Under the pieces are notes generated by a model, which worked only from the letters and a program-made list of their open reading frames with translations, did no database searches and was not told where the DNA came from. Both the position numbers and the translations under genes were made by a program. Below, piece by piece: positions 44,822 to 56,398 of a stretch of 64,000 nucleotides of DNA. The first letter of the stretch is position 1. Each line of letters opens with the position of its first letter. The DNA is from Rhyzopertha dominica (lineage: Eukaryota > Arthropoda > Insecta > Coleoptera > Bostrichidae): contig QCXZ01000042.1 in NCBI GenBank assembly GCA_025024175.1, positions 4,171,501 to 4,235,500 of the forward strand. The letters run 5' to 3'.

Positions 44822-45310
44822 ATGTTCCGAACTCTGCTGTTACTTTGCGCAACTGGCTTGGCCTTCGCAACCATTCCGGTAGAGCAGTCCGAGTACGTTA
44901 AGATCTACAAATTGTCGGACATAGAGTCCATTGCTTCACTGAGGAACGAAAGGCCATCTAGGGCAGGACTTAGAAACGTCATCGAACTACCTCACGGTAG
45001 TGTGCCCAACGATTCCGGTGGTAACTTTGGTGACCTCAGTTTCCCCAGCTTTATGGTCAACAAGAATGGAACACTAATTGCAAGGGACACGATCATCAAC
45101 ACCTACGCCAGTGAAAATCTACTGATCTTGTACTCCAGAGATTTCAATGGTTCGTTCATAGAAGACTTCCAGTTGCTCAATTTCGGCCGACAGAGAGGAT
45201 ATGCCCATTATGCCGGTATATGGCACAGCTCTGGTTATGTTGAAGGCGAAATTTTGGTGGCTGCTAATAATTACGTGAGGATTTTTGCAGAAACCTATCA
45301 AAGAATTTAG
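44822..45310 (+). CDS. Secreted glycoprotein-like paralogue, copy 3
   Basis: Single exon, 162 codons. Signal peptide MFRTLLLLCATGLAFA, then TIPVEQSEYVKIYKLSD. The first sequon of the family is lost (PHGSVP in place of P-NGTVP), leaving NKNGT and FNGSF. The blocks GGNFGD, RDTIINTYASENLL, EDFQLLNFGRQRG and VEGEILVAANNYVRIF are as in copy 1. No mature cysteine. The start is fixed by signal peptide and TATA box (61 bp upstream). AATAAA at 45330-45335. Tandem with copy 4, 746 bp away. Function unknown. Confidence 0.9.
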   Translation: MFRTLLLLCATGLAFATIPVEQSEYVKIYKLSDIESIASLRNERPSRAGLRNVIELPHGSVPNDSGGNFGDLSFPSFMVNKNGTLIARDTIINTYASENLLILYSRDFNGSFIEDFQLLNFGRQRGYAHYAGIWHSSGYVEGEILVAANNYVRIFAETYQRI

Positions 45311-45329
45311 TGTATGTTCATATTTTGTA

Positions 45330-45335
45330 AATAAA
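45330..45335 (+). terminator. Polyadenylation signal of copy 3
   Basis: AATAAA 20 bp after the stop codon. Confidence 0.65.
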
Positions 45336-45486
45336 CATGGAAAAGTTTAAGATGTAAATTGAAGTGTCTTTATTGTTTGAAACAATGGGAAAGCAGATAG
45401 TTAAACCTATCTTCCCCAACCGTCTTACAAGCATATATTATATGTACTATAAACTATAAAAATAGACGTTGAAAAACCAAATACTA

Positions 45487-45612
45487 GAATACAATTTCTG
45501 TACTATCCTCATAAAAACATGCGATTCCCTTGCTCTTAAATTACTTTTTATATAAGTATTAAGGCTATATACAACATTCAAAGGACCACTCCAAAGTTAA
45601 ATACACTTATTA
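45487..45612 (+). repeat. 125-bp direct repeat, partner of 36140-36262
   Basis: Shares TTTCTGTACTATCCTCATAA, AAGTATTAAGGCTATATACA and ACCACTCCAAAGTTAAATA with the left copy. Confidence 0.6.
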
Positions 45613-45838
45613 GTATCGGCAGAAACATTTAATATTTAATACAGTACTATTTAATTTAACTTTTCGCTAGGGTAAATTCCACTCAAGACATGCTTAAATA
45701 TTGTCAGATGAATATCCAAAAACACAGTGATGGTCATAATTGATAAGTATCTTTTTTACTCAATTTGCCCAAACTACTAAAACTACGAAAAAGGGGTAGN
45801 ANAGTGACGTGTATCTCATGACGAATCTGTCAGCAAAA

Positions 45839-46006
45839 AGAAACACTTGTGGTTTGAGTGGAATCAGATTTGAAAATAACTGTTTACTGTTCATATTTGG
45901 ATTATCATGAAGTATCAAACGATCTAAGCTTCAGTAAGTTATTGATAGGCGATAACAGGTAATTCTATTGAAACACGAGTGAAGTACTGTCGCCGTGATA
46001 TATAAA
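45839..46006 (+). promoter_or_regulatory. Promoter of copy 4: distal block, GATA, TATA
   Basis: AGAAACACTT at 45839-45848, GAATCAGATTTGAAAATAACTG and TACTGTTC downstream, AGGCGATAACA at 45948-45957 region (GATAACA 45951-45957), and TATATAAA at 45999-46006. Confidence 0.75.
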
Positions 46007-46056
46007 CCAGCACCCATATCATACAGTTATCAAACAGTGTTTTCCTCTGTTCCACA

Positions 46057-46539
46057 ATGTTCCGAGCCTTGTTGTTACTCTGCGCGATAGGCTTGGCCTT
46101 CGCAATCATTCCGGTGGAACAGTCTGAGTTCGTTAAGATCTACAAGTTATCAGACATCGATTCCGTAGCATCCTTGAGAAGTAATAGGCCGTTTAGGCCA
46201 GGAACCAGAAACGTTATTGAGCTACCCTTGAACGGAACTGTGCCCAGCGACTACGGTGGTAACTTTGGTGATCTTACTTTCTCTAGTCCTATCCAAAAGA
46301 ATGGAACGCTGATCGCAAGAGACACCATTATCAACACCTATGCTAGTGAAAACCTGTTGATCCTATACTCTAGATCTTTTAACGTCACCTTGGACGACTT
46401 TCAGATACTTAACTTCGGCCGCCAAAGGGGTTATGCCAATTATGCTGGTATATGGTACATCGACGGTTATGTAGAAGGTCAAATTCTAGTAGCCGCAAAT
46501 AACTATGTAAGAATTTTTGCAGAAACCTATGTACCTTGA
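46057..46539 (+). CDS. Secreted glycoprotein-like paralogue, copy 4
   Basis: Single exon, 160 codons. Signal peptide MFRALLLLCAIGLAFA, then IIPVEQSEFVKIYKLSD. Three sequons (LNGTVP, KNGTL, FNVTL). One residue shorter around FSSPIQKNGT and two shorter around NVTLDDFQIL. Ends ETYVP, lacking the basic tail RRA/QRI of copies 1 and 3. The invariant RDTIINTYASENLL and LNFGRQRGY blocks are intact; no cysteine in the mature part. TATA box 51 bp before the expected 5' UTR end; AATAAA at 46586-46591. Function unknown. Confidence 0.9.
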   Translation: MFRALLLLCAIGLAFAIIPVEQSEFVKIYKLSDIDSVASLRSNRPFRPGTRNVIELPLNGTVPSDYGGNFGDLTFSSPIQKNGTLIARDTIINTYASENLLILYSRSFNVTLDDFQILNFGRQRGYANYAGIWYIDGYVEGQILVAANNYVRIFAETYVP

Positions 46540-46585
46540 TGTGTCGAAGAAAAAATCCAATTGTTCTTAACAATTCATAGTAAAT

Positions 46586-46591
46586 AATAAA
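46586..46591 (+). terminator. Polyadenylation signal of copy 4
   Basis: AATAAA 47 bp after the stop codon. Confidence 0.6.
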
Positions 46592-47383
46592 TTGTTTTGA
46601 TGAAATTGGTATTAGCTATTTTCAAGTCACTTTATATAGTAATTTTTAAATTTTAAAGCTGCCATTTTTCGATATTTTTACTGCCTAGACAGTAAAAGTA
46701 CCACTTTACTGCTCGACAGATGTCACTAAAGTTAGTCTTGTAATGTAGATCGACCAAAATAGTATATTGTTTTATTAGGATTAAAAGTGTTAGTTTTTTT
46801 TTGGTAAGCAAATTTTGCATTTACTAGACGAAGCGTAGCGTTTGTGGGATAAGTATAAAACTTGCAATTTTCAACGAAAACGGATAAAATTTAAAATCCA
46901 TTTGAATTTTTTCTGTTTAGTTTGCTCCAGTAGATTTCAATAACCAATATGAGTATATCGGACACACAATTAAAATTTCGTGAACAGGCCCAGTGGTGGA
47001 TCCAGGATTTTGGATTCGACCGATTTTTCTGAAATTGTGCATGGGCCTATATGGGCAAGTAAAATGCATTTTCTGGAATTTTTTCAACTCCGTGTCAGCT
47101 CTCGTTTTCAAGATATGGGCGCAAGTTGCATTTTTTTAAAATGGGAATGGGGGTCACAAGGCACATCATTGGAAAGGATATTTTCCTGATTTCAAAAATG
47201 TGTTACACTTGTACAATTTGTTGCTTCTGAGTTGAGAAAACTGTGATAACAGAATGGGTCTTGCAGAAAACTTTGGGATAAAAACCACATTAGTTATCGG
47301 TAATTAAGAACAAAAACTCCAGGTGTCTCCATTCTCCTCGTGACTGGTAATAATTTTCATTCACCTTGTTATTTGCAATCGCA

Positions 47384-48371
47384 ATGCGTCAGTTAACTGA
47401 ACATGATCACATCGAAATTGTGATGATGATTGGTTATGGAGATAGAAGGCGAAGTTATTCGGAAGTAGTTGCACTCTACAATGGAATTCATGAAGATCGT
47501 TAACCAATTGCCAGATCAACAGTTGTTAAAACATTACAACGTTTTGACGAAACCGGCGGTGTTAAAAATCGCCAAAAACCAGGACGTCCAAAGGTTGCTA
47601 CGAGTGAGGGAAGTAGTTTGAATGTCCTTTTAGAAGTGCAAGAGAATCCCAACTGTTCCGTACAAGAGCGTGCTCTCACTCACCATATTAACAGAAGATC
47701 TGTTCAGAAAACATTGAAAAAAGAGAAGTTTCATCCGTACAAAACTCACTTGTTACAAAAAGAGAGCGAAGATGATTTCGATCGGAGGATAGAACCTTGA
47801 GATGATGATGAAGATGAAAACATTATAAATTAGATTATGTTTTCTGATGAAACGACTTTTTGCCTCAATGGTAATGTGAATAGACATAATTGCAGATATT
47901 GGTCGGACACAAATCCATATTGGATGGAACAAGTCCACACACAACTTCCTCAGAAAGTGAATGTCTGGTATGGTATTACCGGTGAGCACATTATTGGGTC
48001 TTTTTTTCATGGAAGGAAATTTGAATGTGGTCAAATATTTACAGCTCTTGCGCGAACACATTATACCAGAACTTATTCGCCTGTTCCCTAATCGTGAAAA
48101 TGCTGCGCGGCCTTTTGAACAGATATGGTTTCAGCAAGATGGTGCACTACCCCATTTTGCAGTCAACGTTCATGGATATTTGAATGATATTTCCAGACAG
48201 ATGGATTTGTAGGTGTGAGGGCGATAGAATGCCCAGCACGTTGCCCTGATCTGACGCCACTTGATTTTTTCCTGCGGGGGTATGTGAAAAATCGTATTTA
48301 TGCTGATCGACCACATAACACAGAAGATTTAAAAGGACGAATCAGGGCAGAAAATCGGAACTTACTTCCAA
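47384..48371 (+). pseudogene. DD41D mariner transposase, broken
   Basis: Begins ATGCGTCAGTTAACTGAACATGA (MRQLTEHDHIEIVMMIGYG). An in-frame stop follows GIHEDR, but KTLQRFDETGGVKNRQKPG, SVQKTLKKEKFHPYKTHL, IMFSDETTFCLNGNVNRHN, YWSDTNPYWME, VNVWYGITGEHIIGS, IWFQQDGALPHFAVNVHGYL and CPDLTPLDFFLRGY are all recognisable with several frame changes. The catalytic aspartates in FSDE, QQDG and LTPLD are retained. Inactive. Confidence 0.85.
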
Positions 48372-48673
48372 ATATGCTATAAATAATATCAGAAAACTTT
48401 TACTCAAGGCTGAATTACTGCCAGGAAGTAAATGGGGAACATTTTGAGCATCCTCCGTAATGTAATTCTGAAAAAATACTGCATTTTTCACGGAATCATG
48501 CTTTTTTTACTTTTTGGGTACCCGATTCGCAATAAATTGATCAAACAGGATGGAAATTATCACCAGTCAAGGAAAAATGGTAATACCTGGCTTTTTGTCC
48601 AGCCTAGCGATAAAAAAAATTCTTTTATTTTTTTTTGTCAGGCTCAATTATTGTATGTACACTTTTCTCAACC

Positions 48674-48721
48674 TGCACTTCTGAGGAAGACACCGACATG
48701 AGTGTCGAAACGTCAAGTTCA
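48674..48721 (+). ncRNA. Hammerhead-like motif within mariner copy 2
   Basis: Stem I TGCACTT (48674-48680) with AAGTTCA (48715-48721, one mismatch). CTGAGGA 48681-48687, an extra A at 48688, stem II GACAC (48689-48693) with GTGTC (48702-48706), GAAA 48707-48710, minimal palindromic stem III ACGT, GTC triplet ending at 48714. Everything matches a type I hammerhead except the extra A, which is also present at 9721 and 62300. It sits in ~185 bp foreign to the mariner. Confidence 0.65.
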
Positions 48722-48999
48722 AACAAGTAACGTGGGAAGCAGCCCGGAAAACAACATGTCATCGACAACAACCACGGAAGCCTTCGAACCAAAAAATGCC
48801 TTTTGACCCCTCTTCCCACTTAAAAAAATGCAACTTATGCCCATACCTCGGAAACGAGAGCAGACACTTAGTTGAAAAAATTCAAAATATGCATTTTAAT
48901 TGTCCATAATATGCCCATGCANAATTTAAAAAAAAACGTTCGAAGAGAACCTGAAATATCCTGCTGGTTCCATATTTTGTAGCGACCCTGTATATTTGA

Positions 49000-51060
49000 A
49001 ACAACAAGCTATAAAACCCGAAAGAATGCAAGTAGCCCAGCAAATTTTACCTTAATCCGTCTACCTAGGTGTTTGGGACAAAACGTAGAGTGTCTGTTAC
49101 TGATTTATAACAACAATATCCCCTTATCTATAAACCATTGTCTCTCACAAATAGCTCTTAAAATGGGTCTCATAGATCTATTCCTACAACTACTCGTATA
49201 ATTCATGCCTTGTTCATACGTTAGATCTACTCTTGCACCAAAATTCGTCGCAGTCACGTAGCTAAAGACTCGATCTTGATCTCAACCCTGGCATTTCACC
49301 ATTGTATCTGAAATCGTACATGGTAACACTGAAGAAGTGGAGCAAAGATTTATACAGATCAACCGGTGCAATGCATTATACATGAAGCCGAGCGCAACGT
49401 GGAATAATGAAGGTGACAAGGAAATGGAAAGAACTTGTAAAGAAAGCAACGTGCATTACCAAATAGGAAAATTGCCCGCTTCCGCGTACAAGTTGGAAAT
49501 TGCGATGAAGGAATGGGGGACCTTCACCTCCACTTTATCATGTAAATACATCTGTATCGACATTGGCTGTATTCGCAGTGAAATTATTTTTATGGTAATT
49601 CAAAGTGCGAAAGAAATGTTAGTTGAATGTGCTGTGAATAACTAGAATCGAATGCATAACAGAATCTGTAGGTAGTTAATCCCTAACCAAAAACCATTTG
49701 AAAAAAATGTTTGTGAGGTTGTCACTAAGAAACAGTTTATTGTGAGCAACGTTTGTTGGTCTACTATATAGTACACAATGATTCCTGCTGGTTTTATGTA
49801 ATTTATTGGTTCCGAAATAACTAATCTTTAAAATATTATCTACTAATTGCAGGAATAGCTTCGTCGAGGGTTTTTTATTCCACTGAAACCAAAGGTTGAT
49901 ATTAATTCGAGGTTCCTTCTTCTTCTCCCTCATTAAATCATAAGGATCTCAGAAGCTGAAATCCTTAGCCCTACGTTTTTTAAAGTTGCTCTGCTCTGCT
50001 ATGCTTTTCATTATTACTTGCAAAGGTACAACTGAATTACTTTGTATGGATAATACCATAAGTAACACAGGTAGCGACGAGTCTTACTTTCGTTCAACCG
50101 TAGACATAATCATTTACCAGTATGAAATTATTACTTGACTTCTCTTCCCTATTCAAAAATTAAGTTTGATATTATCAAAATATTCTATATACTATATCTA
50201 TACTTTGCTTTGTAACGAAGGGTCACCACACTTTAGTTTGTTATGATTACTAAAACTGTAATAACAATAAATCAACAGAAAGTACAATATAAAAAATGGC
50301 AAAGAAGTTCTTATTCATCCTTTTAACACAACTACATGTGGAGTCTCAAGTATCTCGTTCTCGAATGTGGGTCATTCAGCGAAAGCGCCGTTGTCCGAAC
50401 ATGACATTGTCCTCCATGAAGTCAACAACACATGTAGATTTGTTTATTTGCATATGGTCGACCTTCCAGCTCGACAAACATTGTAAAATCGACGGTCCAC
50501 GAACAAGTCTGAATTTATAACAGCTACTTTGCGTATCAGGATAACAATAGCAACTTCTGTGAATAGAAGTGCGGCATGGGAATAAATATGAAGATGTGAC
50601 GGTGTTTGGTATTTTTATTTGCATGTCTCTGCAACTATTCGAAAATATTATTGTATGGAAAGCTTACAGCATTAAGGTGGACGTCAAAATGTTCTATACG
50701 AGAATTTGAACCTGTTCGTTTATGCAACTATTAGAAACACTTATATTTACAATACGCTGAATCAGATGTAGCGGAGTAAATTTTATGGAATAATATTATC
50801 GTTGTTAACTGACAAATATGACCATGAAGTTAATAAGCTTTTAGTCTGAACTTTAATGAAGCTACTACAATTCTAGAAGAGCACATTTTTGGCCTGCAAA
50901 TCTGGTGCGACTTCTTAATGCCATATTTAGGACATACACGAGCTAGATGTCTCCATATCCGGTTAATTGCTCGAAAGCAATTCTTAAAATTGACAATTGT
51001 TCGGACCAATAGCTGCTCGAAACTCCTCTGAACTTTTAAACATATTCTGCGACACACATT
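49000..51060. other. Intergenic DNA, nothing recognised
   Basis: A 102-codon plus-strand frame (49337-49645) and smaller frames show no recognisable domain or conserved spacing. No terminal repeats found. Confidence 0.4.
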
Positions 51061-51067
51061 TACATCT

Positions 51068-51400
51068 TTTTTTCTACCTTCTAATTGAGCAACCTGAAAA
51101 GTCTAATAAAACATATAAAATGTAGTAATCGGTGAAAGATAAAAAAAAGCATACGTAAACGAAATTGCTATTAAGACGCATCCGTTGAAATGTTGAAATA
51201 AGCAGAATCGAGTCAAATTGTCAACAGCAGCGGATGCTTTCAAAAGGGATAAAGGAGTACTTCACCTCCATATTTATTTAATTGTTGTTGACATTCGACT
51301 GTATTATACAGTAGATATTTTTTTACTGCAGAAAATGGTATATCTCTCGAACAACTGATTTGAGACGATTACGCCAATAACATTTTTTAATCTGCACAAT
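51068..51400 (+). repeat. ~340-bp direct repeat, copy 2
   Basis: Partner of 40620-40970 (same orientation, ~10.4 kb apart). Confidence 0.7.
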
Positions 51401-51879
51401 GTTCTTTAGAATGCATTCTATTACGTTTTTCCAAAGATGCTTCTCATGCACTATAGCGAGGGCCTATAATGAATTTCCACGTTAATTACAAACATTGAAT
51501 ATATGCAGGTTTAAATTAAAACTGAAAAACAAGTTAGGGATGACGTAGATTAACTTATAAGATATATAGTTGTGTTTGTTCTTATACCCCTTGCCAAAAG
51601 TCTTGTCAGAAGTTTCTATGCTACGTCCTTTTCATGTCCTGGATTGTGTCTACAAGACCATATTTTCTTTTATCTATACATTATAAATAATAGGTATTAT
51701 AAATACTTATAATATTTTGCTTGCTTATTTTGTCTGCTTGGAGGGGAAAGAGATATATAGAGAACAATGTAATATTTCTATTGACGTTTTGTACATCATG
51801 TGTATTTTGTTAAATAAAAATCAATTATTATTATTGCTATTATTATAAGTGTGTCTCCCTATAAATAATATGAAGGATT

Positions 51880-52614
51880 TTTCCGAGAACATAACGATTA
51901 CGGAATTATACGAGATAGCTGGGTTTAACTGGAACGCACGGTCATTCAACAGCTACAAACATATTGAATTTACCCATTAGGTGTCGTCCCCAAGGACAAT
52001 CGGCTTCAAGTTGGAGCGATCTATACCGATTTGACTAAGGCTCCTGATCTGGTGCACTACTGCATCTTGATTAAAAAAATTAAAATGGTTCGGCTTGTGT
52101 GGGGCACTCACTGCTTTAATATCTTCATTGTTGATTGACAGGTAATGAGTATGTTGAATACCGGGGCGTTAGATCTTTTAAATACTGTATGTGTATAGCG
52201 GAGTGTTGCAAGGCTCCAATCTGGGACCATTGTTATTAATATTTTTTTATGATGATGTTATGCAAAAGTTGTCTTGTAATGTTTTTATCTATGCTGACTA
52301 CCTAAGGTTAATGTAGAATAATACCGAATACTGGCGACTGTGTGTCCCTGCAGGGAAATATTGATGCTTTGGTAAGATGGTGCAAAAATAATAAGCTGCA
52401 ACTAAATGTAAATAAATGCAAAAATATCGTTTATTAGAAACATAAACAAAATGAATTTTGTCTATAATATTCTTGGGACTGGTCTGGACCTTTGGGCTAC
52501 TCCACATATCTTACGCATTTGCAAGATCGCAATGAAATTGTTAGGCTTCATTTTTCGTAACCCTAGATATTAAGAATGATCATTGTGTGAAGCTTCTGTT
52601 TTATTCCTTAATAA
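51880..52614 (+). pseudogene. LINE reverse transcriptase fragment, left part
   Basis: Read in changing plus-strand frames: YSGVLQGSNLGPLLLIFF (family form GVPQGSxLGPLLF, near 52200), VMQKLSCNVFIYADYLRL (catalytic YADD changed to YADY, near 52280), DCVSLQGNIDALVRWCKNNK and LQLNVNKCK (near 52350-52410). These are the palm and thumb blocks of a Jockey-like non-LTR retrotransposon. It continues beyond the hAT insertion at 53572. Confidence 0.75.
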
Positions 52615-53563
52615 TAGAGCTGAGAAAGAACTTGTAACAGTTACATTACAAAGTTACATTTGGTAACTTAGTTACTTTTTATTTGGGTTAAAAAGTAACT
52701 AATAACGCAGTTCCCATTTAAAAATGTAACTGTAACTGCAACTTTTTTGTTGTTGTAACGTAACTAAGTTACTTTTCAGTAACTAAGTTACTTTAAAGTA
52801 ACTAAGTTGCATCAAAATAACTAAGTTACCGCCGTAACTTATTTACCATGATGTAACTTAGTTCGGAGTAACTTAGTTACTTTTTTGATCTAATAATACA
52901 TGTGCCCCGACATGAACAAACAAGTTGTTGCATCTTGAGTCGCAAACACCAGACAAACTGTAAAAGCTATAACGACTAAAGAGTATGATATTGACGCTGA
53001 CTGTTAATGTGGGCCAGTGATGCCAGTTACTTTTTTCTTGATGTACAAAGTAATTGTTAAGAATGTACTAGATTTATGTAAAATGTACTAAATTGTGCAG
53101 CATTATCTGATGCTAATATCGTATGAAATATACATTTTTAAAGTATGTTTTTAAATACAATCAAACTCATAGATACAAACAAATAAAAAAAAACAACTTC
53201 GTGGAGAGATGTTTCGAACTTTCAATGCTCTGCTAACACTGCACAACATAAAGTTATACTCCTCAAGTAAAATGCAGCTTTCTGTAAGATGCAGCGTTGA
53301 CCAGGCAGTATAGTCAAACTTCTGGGACGTTCAATCGTGTTCCAATTATTTACTTGACCTTAAAACCTTATATGAATCACCTACCTTTTATTTTACTCCG
53401 TTCGAAAATAACTATAAAAAGAACTATTTTTTAAGTTACTTACTTGTAACTAGGTTACATTTTTAAATGAGTATCTAGTTACCTGAGTAACTAAAGTGAC
53501 TTTCTATTAAGTAACTACACAAAGTAACTTAGTTACATTTCTTAAGTAACTTTCCCAGCTCTG
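52615..53563. mobile_element. Non-autonomous hAT element inside the LINE
   Basis: Ends TAGAGCTGAGAAAG and CTTTCCCAGCTCTG with perfect 8-bp duplications CTTAATAA (52607-52614 and 53564-53571). Both subterminal regions contain a dozen or so AAGTAACTAAGTTAC-like words in both orientations. CAGAGCTGGGAAAGTTAC is a widespread hAT terminus. 949 bp, no transposase. Confidence 0.9.
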
Positions 53564-53571
53564 CTTAATAA

Positions 53572-53725
53572 GATCCAGGCTGGAATATTACTTTGTTATT
53601 TAAAGCCACACCATCAAAGGCATATTGACCTTTTAGAAAGTATCCTTAGAAGATTTGCAAAATATGTTTACTTAAATTCTTCAATGTATATTCCAAAAGA
53701 CACTAAGGGTGTCGCCAGCTCACAA
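53572..53725 (+). pseudogene. LINE reverse transcriptase fragment, right part
   Basis: RIQAGILLCYLKPHHQRHID and LLESILRRFAKYVYLNSS, matching the usual LINE block LEYxSxxWxPxxxxxxxxLExxQRRFxxxxxxxxxx that follows the thumb. Continuation of 51880-52614. Confidence 0.7.
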
Positions 53726-54625
53726 GCTAGAGGGGGGCAGGAAAAAACAACAATAATGAAATGATACCGCAGAAAATTTCTAAAAGGAAGACTTATCTAG
53801 AAGAAAAAAAGATTTTATGAAATGTTTAATTTTAATTGAAATATACATATAGCTATGAAAAGGAATAGACGTTGCTATAAACTTACTTGAAATGCCTGTG
53901 GTTATAGTTGTCTCTAGATGGTTATGATTTTGATGCTGTATTTGTGAATTATTTGGATATCATTTTGGTGGGATTGGCAAACACATTTTGACGCTTTGTA
54001 AAGTGCCCATGCTTTATTCTAAAACGTATTACTAACTTTAGTAAAAATAAAAGAAACTATGTAGCACATGTATGCAGTTATATGTTAAACTCTTAACTGC
54101 CTTTAATTAATTTTAAACCTGTAAGATACAACCTCTGTGAACTCATATTTACTCGTAATGTTGTTATTATAACATTCTACTTTATCAGAAACAAATCTTT
54201 TTGTTTAAAAGTTTACTTCTTCTTTTTGCTCTTTGAGTTCTTTAAACACACAAATGTGAGATGATATATTGGAGGTACATTTGAACTGGGCAATAGTTCT
54301 AATCCCTAACACGGTTATTATCCAAGATTTTAAGATCAAACGGTTGTTTTCTGTTTTATGTACCTAAAACAAAGACATATCGATATATTTTTCGCTTATT
54401 TATATCTCTGAATAAGAATGTAATGCAAAATTGAAGAGTAAATCTTGTGAACCTGTAGCTATAGTTATTGTTGGAGGATATTTGGTGTCAAGTTGGCGAA
54501 TATACTAAATNAATATAAAAACTACACACAACATAAATCTCAGTTTGCCTAGCCATTTTCACTTTTCCTCTTTTGTCTGACTTCCAGAGGGGAGCAGCTG
54601 CCCCTCCCTGCCCCCCTTGGCGACG
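53708..54625. mobile_element. Possible short-TIR element, weak
   Basis: GTCGCCA near 53710 followed by GGGGGGCAGG, and the inverse CCTGCCCCCCTTGGCGAC near 54608-54625. Only 7 terminal bases pair, with the G-run as a second match; no target duplication was found. A minus-strand frame (54748-54488) crosses it without recognisable content. Confidence 0.3.
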
Positions 54626-54759
54626 TTCTTGGAAAACACACTTCTTGCGCGTAGATGTGTATCTAGTCTGATGTTTTAGCATGAACCTGTTGTAAGGCAC
54701 ATGCATAGTCAGAAATTGCTTGGTGAGGTGAAAATAATTGTTATACAACTAAACAGCAA

Positions 54760-56100
54760 ATCGTCAGTTACATTTGATCTCGATATACGGTGTTCATACC
54801 ATCAGTTTCAGTCCCGTTTGCTGTTCTGCTTTTGCTTGTACAATTATATCTGTAATACCGAGTTTGACATTTATGGATAACATACTCTCGGTATGAATTA
54901 AACAATACTGTCTTATATGGATTTAATTCTAAATAACTTTACACAATAGTTTTACATATTTTCAGCGCTGGGGGAGAAAGAGCAACAAGGCAGAAGTGGA
55001 AAACTCCTTCCCTCAAGTAATATTTTTGGTCACGATACAAATCTCTTCCAGCTTGCAGCACACTGAGTATCTATTACTTGCTCGGTCAATTCATAAAGTT
55101 TCACGAACTCGACCAGCGTTTCTTCAGATTATCCTTGACACACGTTCAGCTTCAGCAATCTCGAACACAACCCCGATAACCAACAAGAATATTAGCATCC
55201 AGGTCGGCTTCTCGGCTGGTTGCCCTGAAAAATCTCGCCGGTTCGCCAAACGAAAAAACCCCATTTATATTCATCTGAAATAAATTCCTGTTTTTGTACA
55301 CGGGGAGCCTTGAACCCTCACTTGAGTCCGCGTTACGTTATTAATTTATAAAAGGACCGTGAGTGGAATCCTTTGGACGTTCGTTATGCGTACAGAATAA
55401 GTTACTGAAAGGGATGAGAGAAATGCAGCCAGTCCGAGTAGACCGACGCATGTAATCGCTTTGTCCGCGTTAACGAGCCACTGCGGATTGCCGGGACAGA
55501 GAGCCCCTTAGATGTGCAGCTAATTTAATCCGGTATTTGCAAACCGTGGCGTTATACGTGTTATGAATGAAGATGGAGGTAGCTGCTCGTTTCGTACGGA
55601 TTATTTGGCTAACTCAAACAAAACTAATAATTCCATGAAACTCTCAGCATCATTTAGTACCTAGATCAGTTTTTGTTTGGAGCCAATTAATTTTCAAGCA
55701 AGAGTCACTGTATTAGTTCGGATTATAAGGTTTATTATTTTACGAAGACATTCATTGCTGGTTGTATTTTCTTAAAATACCTTTGCGTCCTTCATATTTT
55801 TAGCAGATATAAATAATGCATCTTTCACCCATCCGGTTTTAGATCCCGCATGTAGAATAATTATTCTTTTACCATGTGTCGCCGGTGCATAGAACACTAC
55901 TCTTATCGCACTAACCTTCATGGGTGTTGTAGGTACCAAGTTTGGTCAACATATACGATTGTTCTATCTTCATCTCAAAATTTTTAAATTTGATTTAAGT
56001 AATTTACTTGCGATTCCCAAATTCATGAAGATTGCATAAACACTAGGAGTTTATTAATTTTCTTATAATACGCTTTCATTTTCCTTTAAAAATTACATAA
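54760..56100. other. Intergenic DNA with GC-richer patch
   Basis: 54990-55600 is less AT-rich and contains a 95-codon plus frame (54996-55283) without recognisable domain; an AATAAA lies just before its end. Not enough to call a gene. Confidence 0.35.
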
Positions 56101-56102
56101 AC

Positions 56103-56115
56103 TATCCATACAACA
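56103..56115. repeat. 13-bp target-site duplication, left copy
   Basis: TATCCATACAACA, matching TATCCGTACAACA at 56685-56697 (12 of 13). Confidence 0.8.
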
Positions 56116-56155
56116 TTAAAATGCATGTCTATGCTGTGCTGTCTACACCTCAACC

Positions 56156-56204
56156 AACTGCAGATAGTACTATTTCGCTGTCATTACAGCTCATCAGTGC
56201 AGTT
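56156..56204 (-). ncRNA. Hammerhead ribozyme with intact core, copy B inverted part
   Basis: Minus strand: stem I AACTGCA (56204-56198) pairs perfectly with TGCAGTT (56162-56156). CTGATGA 56197-56191, stem II GCTGT/ACAGC, GAAA 56176-56173, palindromic stem III ATAGT/ACTAT, cleavage triplet ATC with the cut after the C complementary to G56163. Confidence 0.87.
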
Positions 56205-56255
56205 TAGGTCTAGTGTAGACAACACGGCATAGAACTGGTTTTGCTTATATACCAG

Positions 56256-56333
56256 TTAAGGCAGCTAGGTGGCTTTGTCATCATGTCAGTGTAATCCTGA
56301 CAGATGGCATTGCCATCCTAAATTCTTACTTTC
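56256..56333 (+). repeat. Direct repeat defining the 352-bp unit
   Basis: TTAAGGCAGCTAGGTGGC through AATTCTTACTTT, repeated at 56608-56685. Confidence 0.85.
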
Positions 56334-56398
56334 ATCATACCATTGCTTTGGTATATAAGCAAAACCAGTTCTATGCCGTGTTGTCTACACCAGACCTA

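Larger units (their letters stand above)
47018..48990 (+). mobile_element. DD41D mariner element, copy 2
   Basis: Same family as 14459-16132, opposite orientation. The right end is complete (TTCCATATTTTGTAGCGACCCTG followed by TA at 48991); the left terminus is lost, with homology starting near 47018. This copy retains a long 3' inverted repeat (from GGAAATTATCACCAGTCAAGG at 48551 inward of the end), showing that the family's inverted repeats are about 300 bp or more; copy 1 has deleted most of this in its 3' end. About 185 bp of foreign sequence (near 48611-48797) replaces part of the repeat. Confidence 0.8.

Noticed and set aside
53708..54625. Confident DNA transposon call
   Set aside because: Only a 7-bp inverted end (GTCGCCA) plus a G-run; no target duplication, so listed only as weak.
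54996..55283. 95-codon frame with downstream AATAAA
   Set aside because: No domain, signal peptide or paralogue; composition alone does not support a gene.
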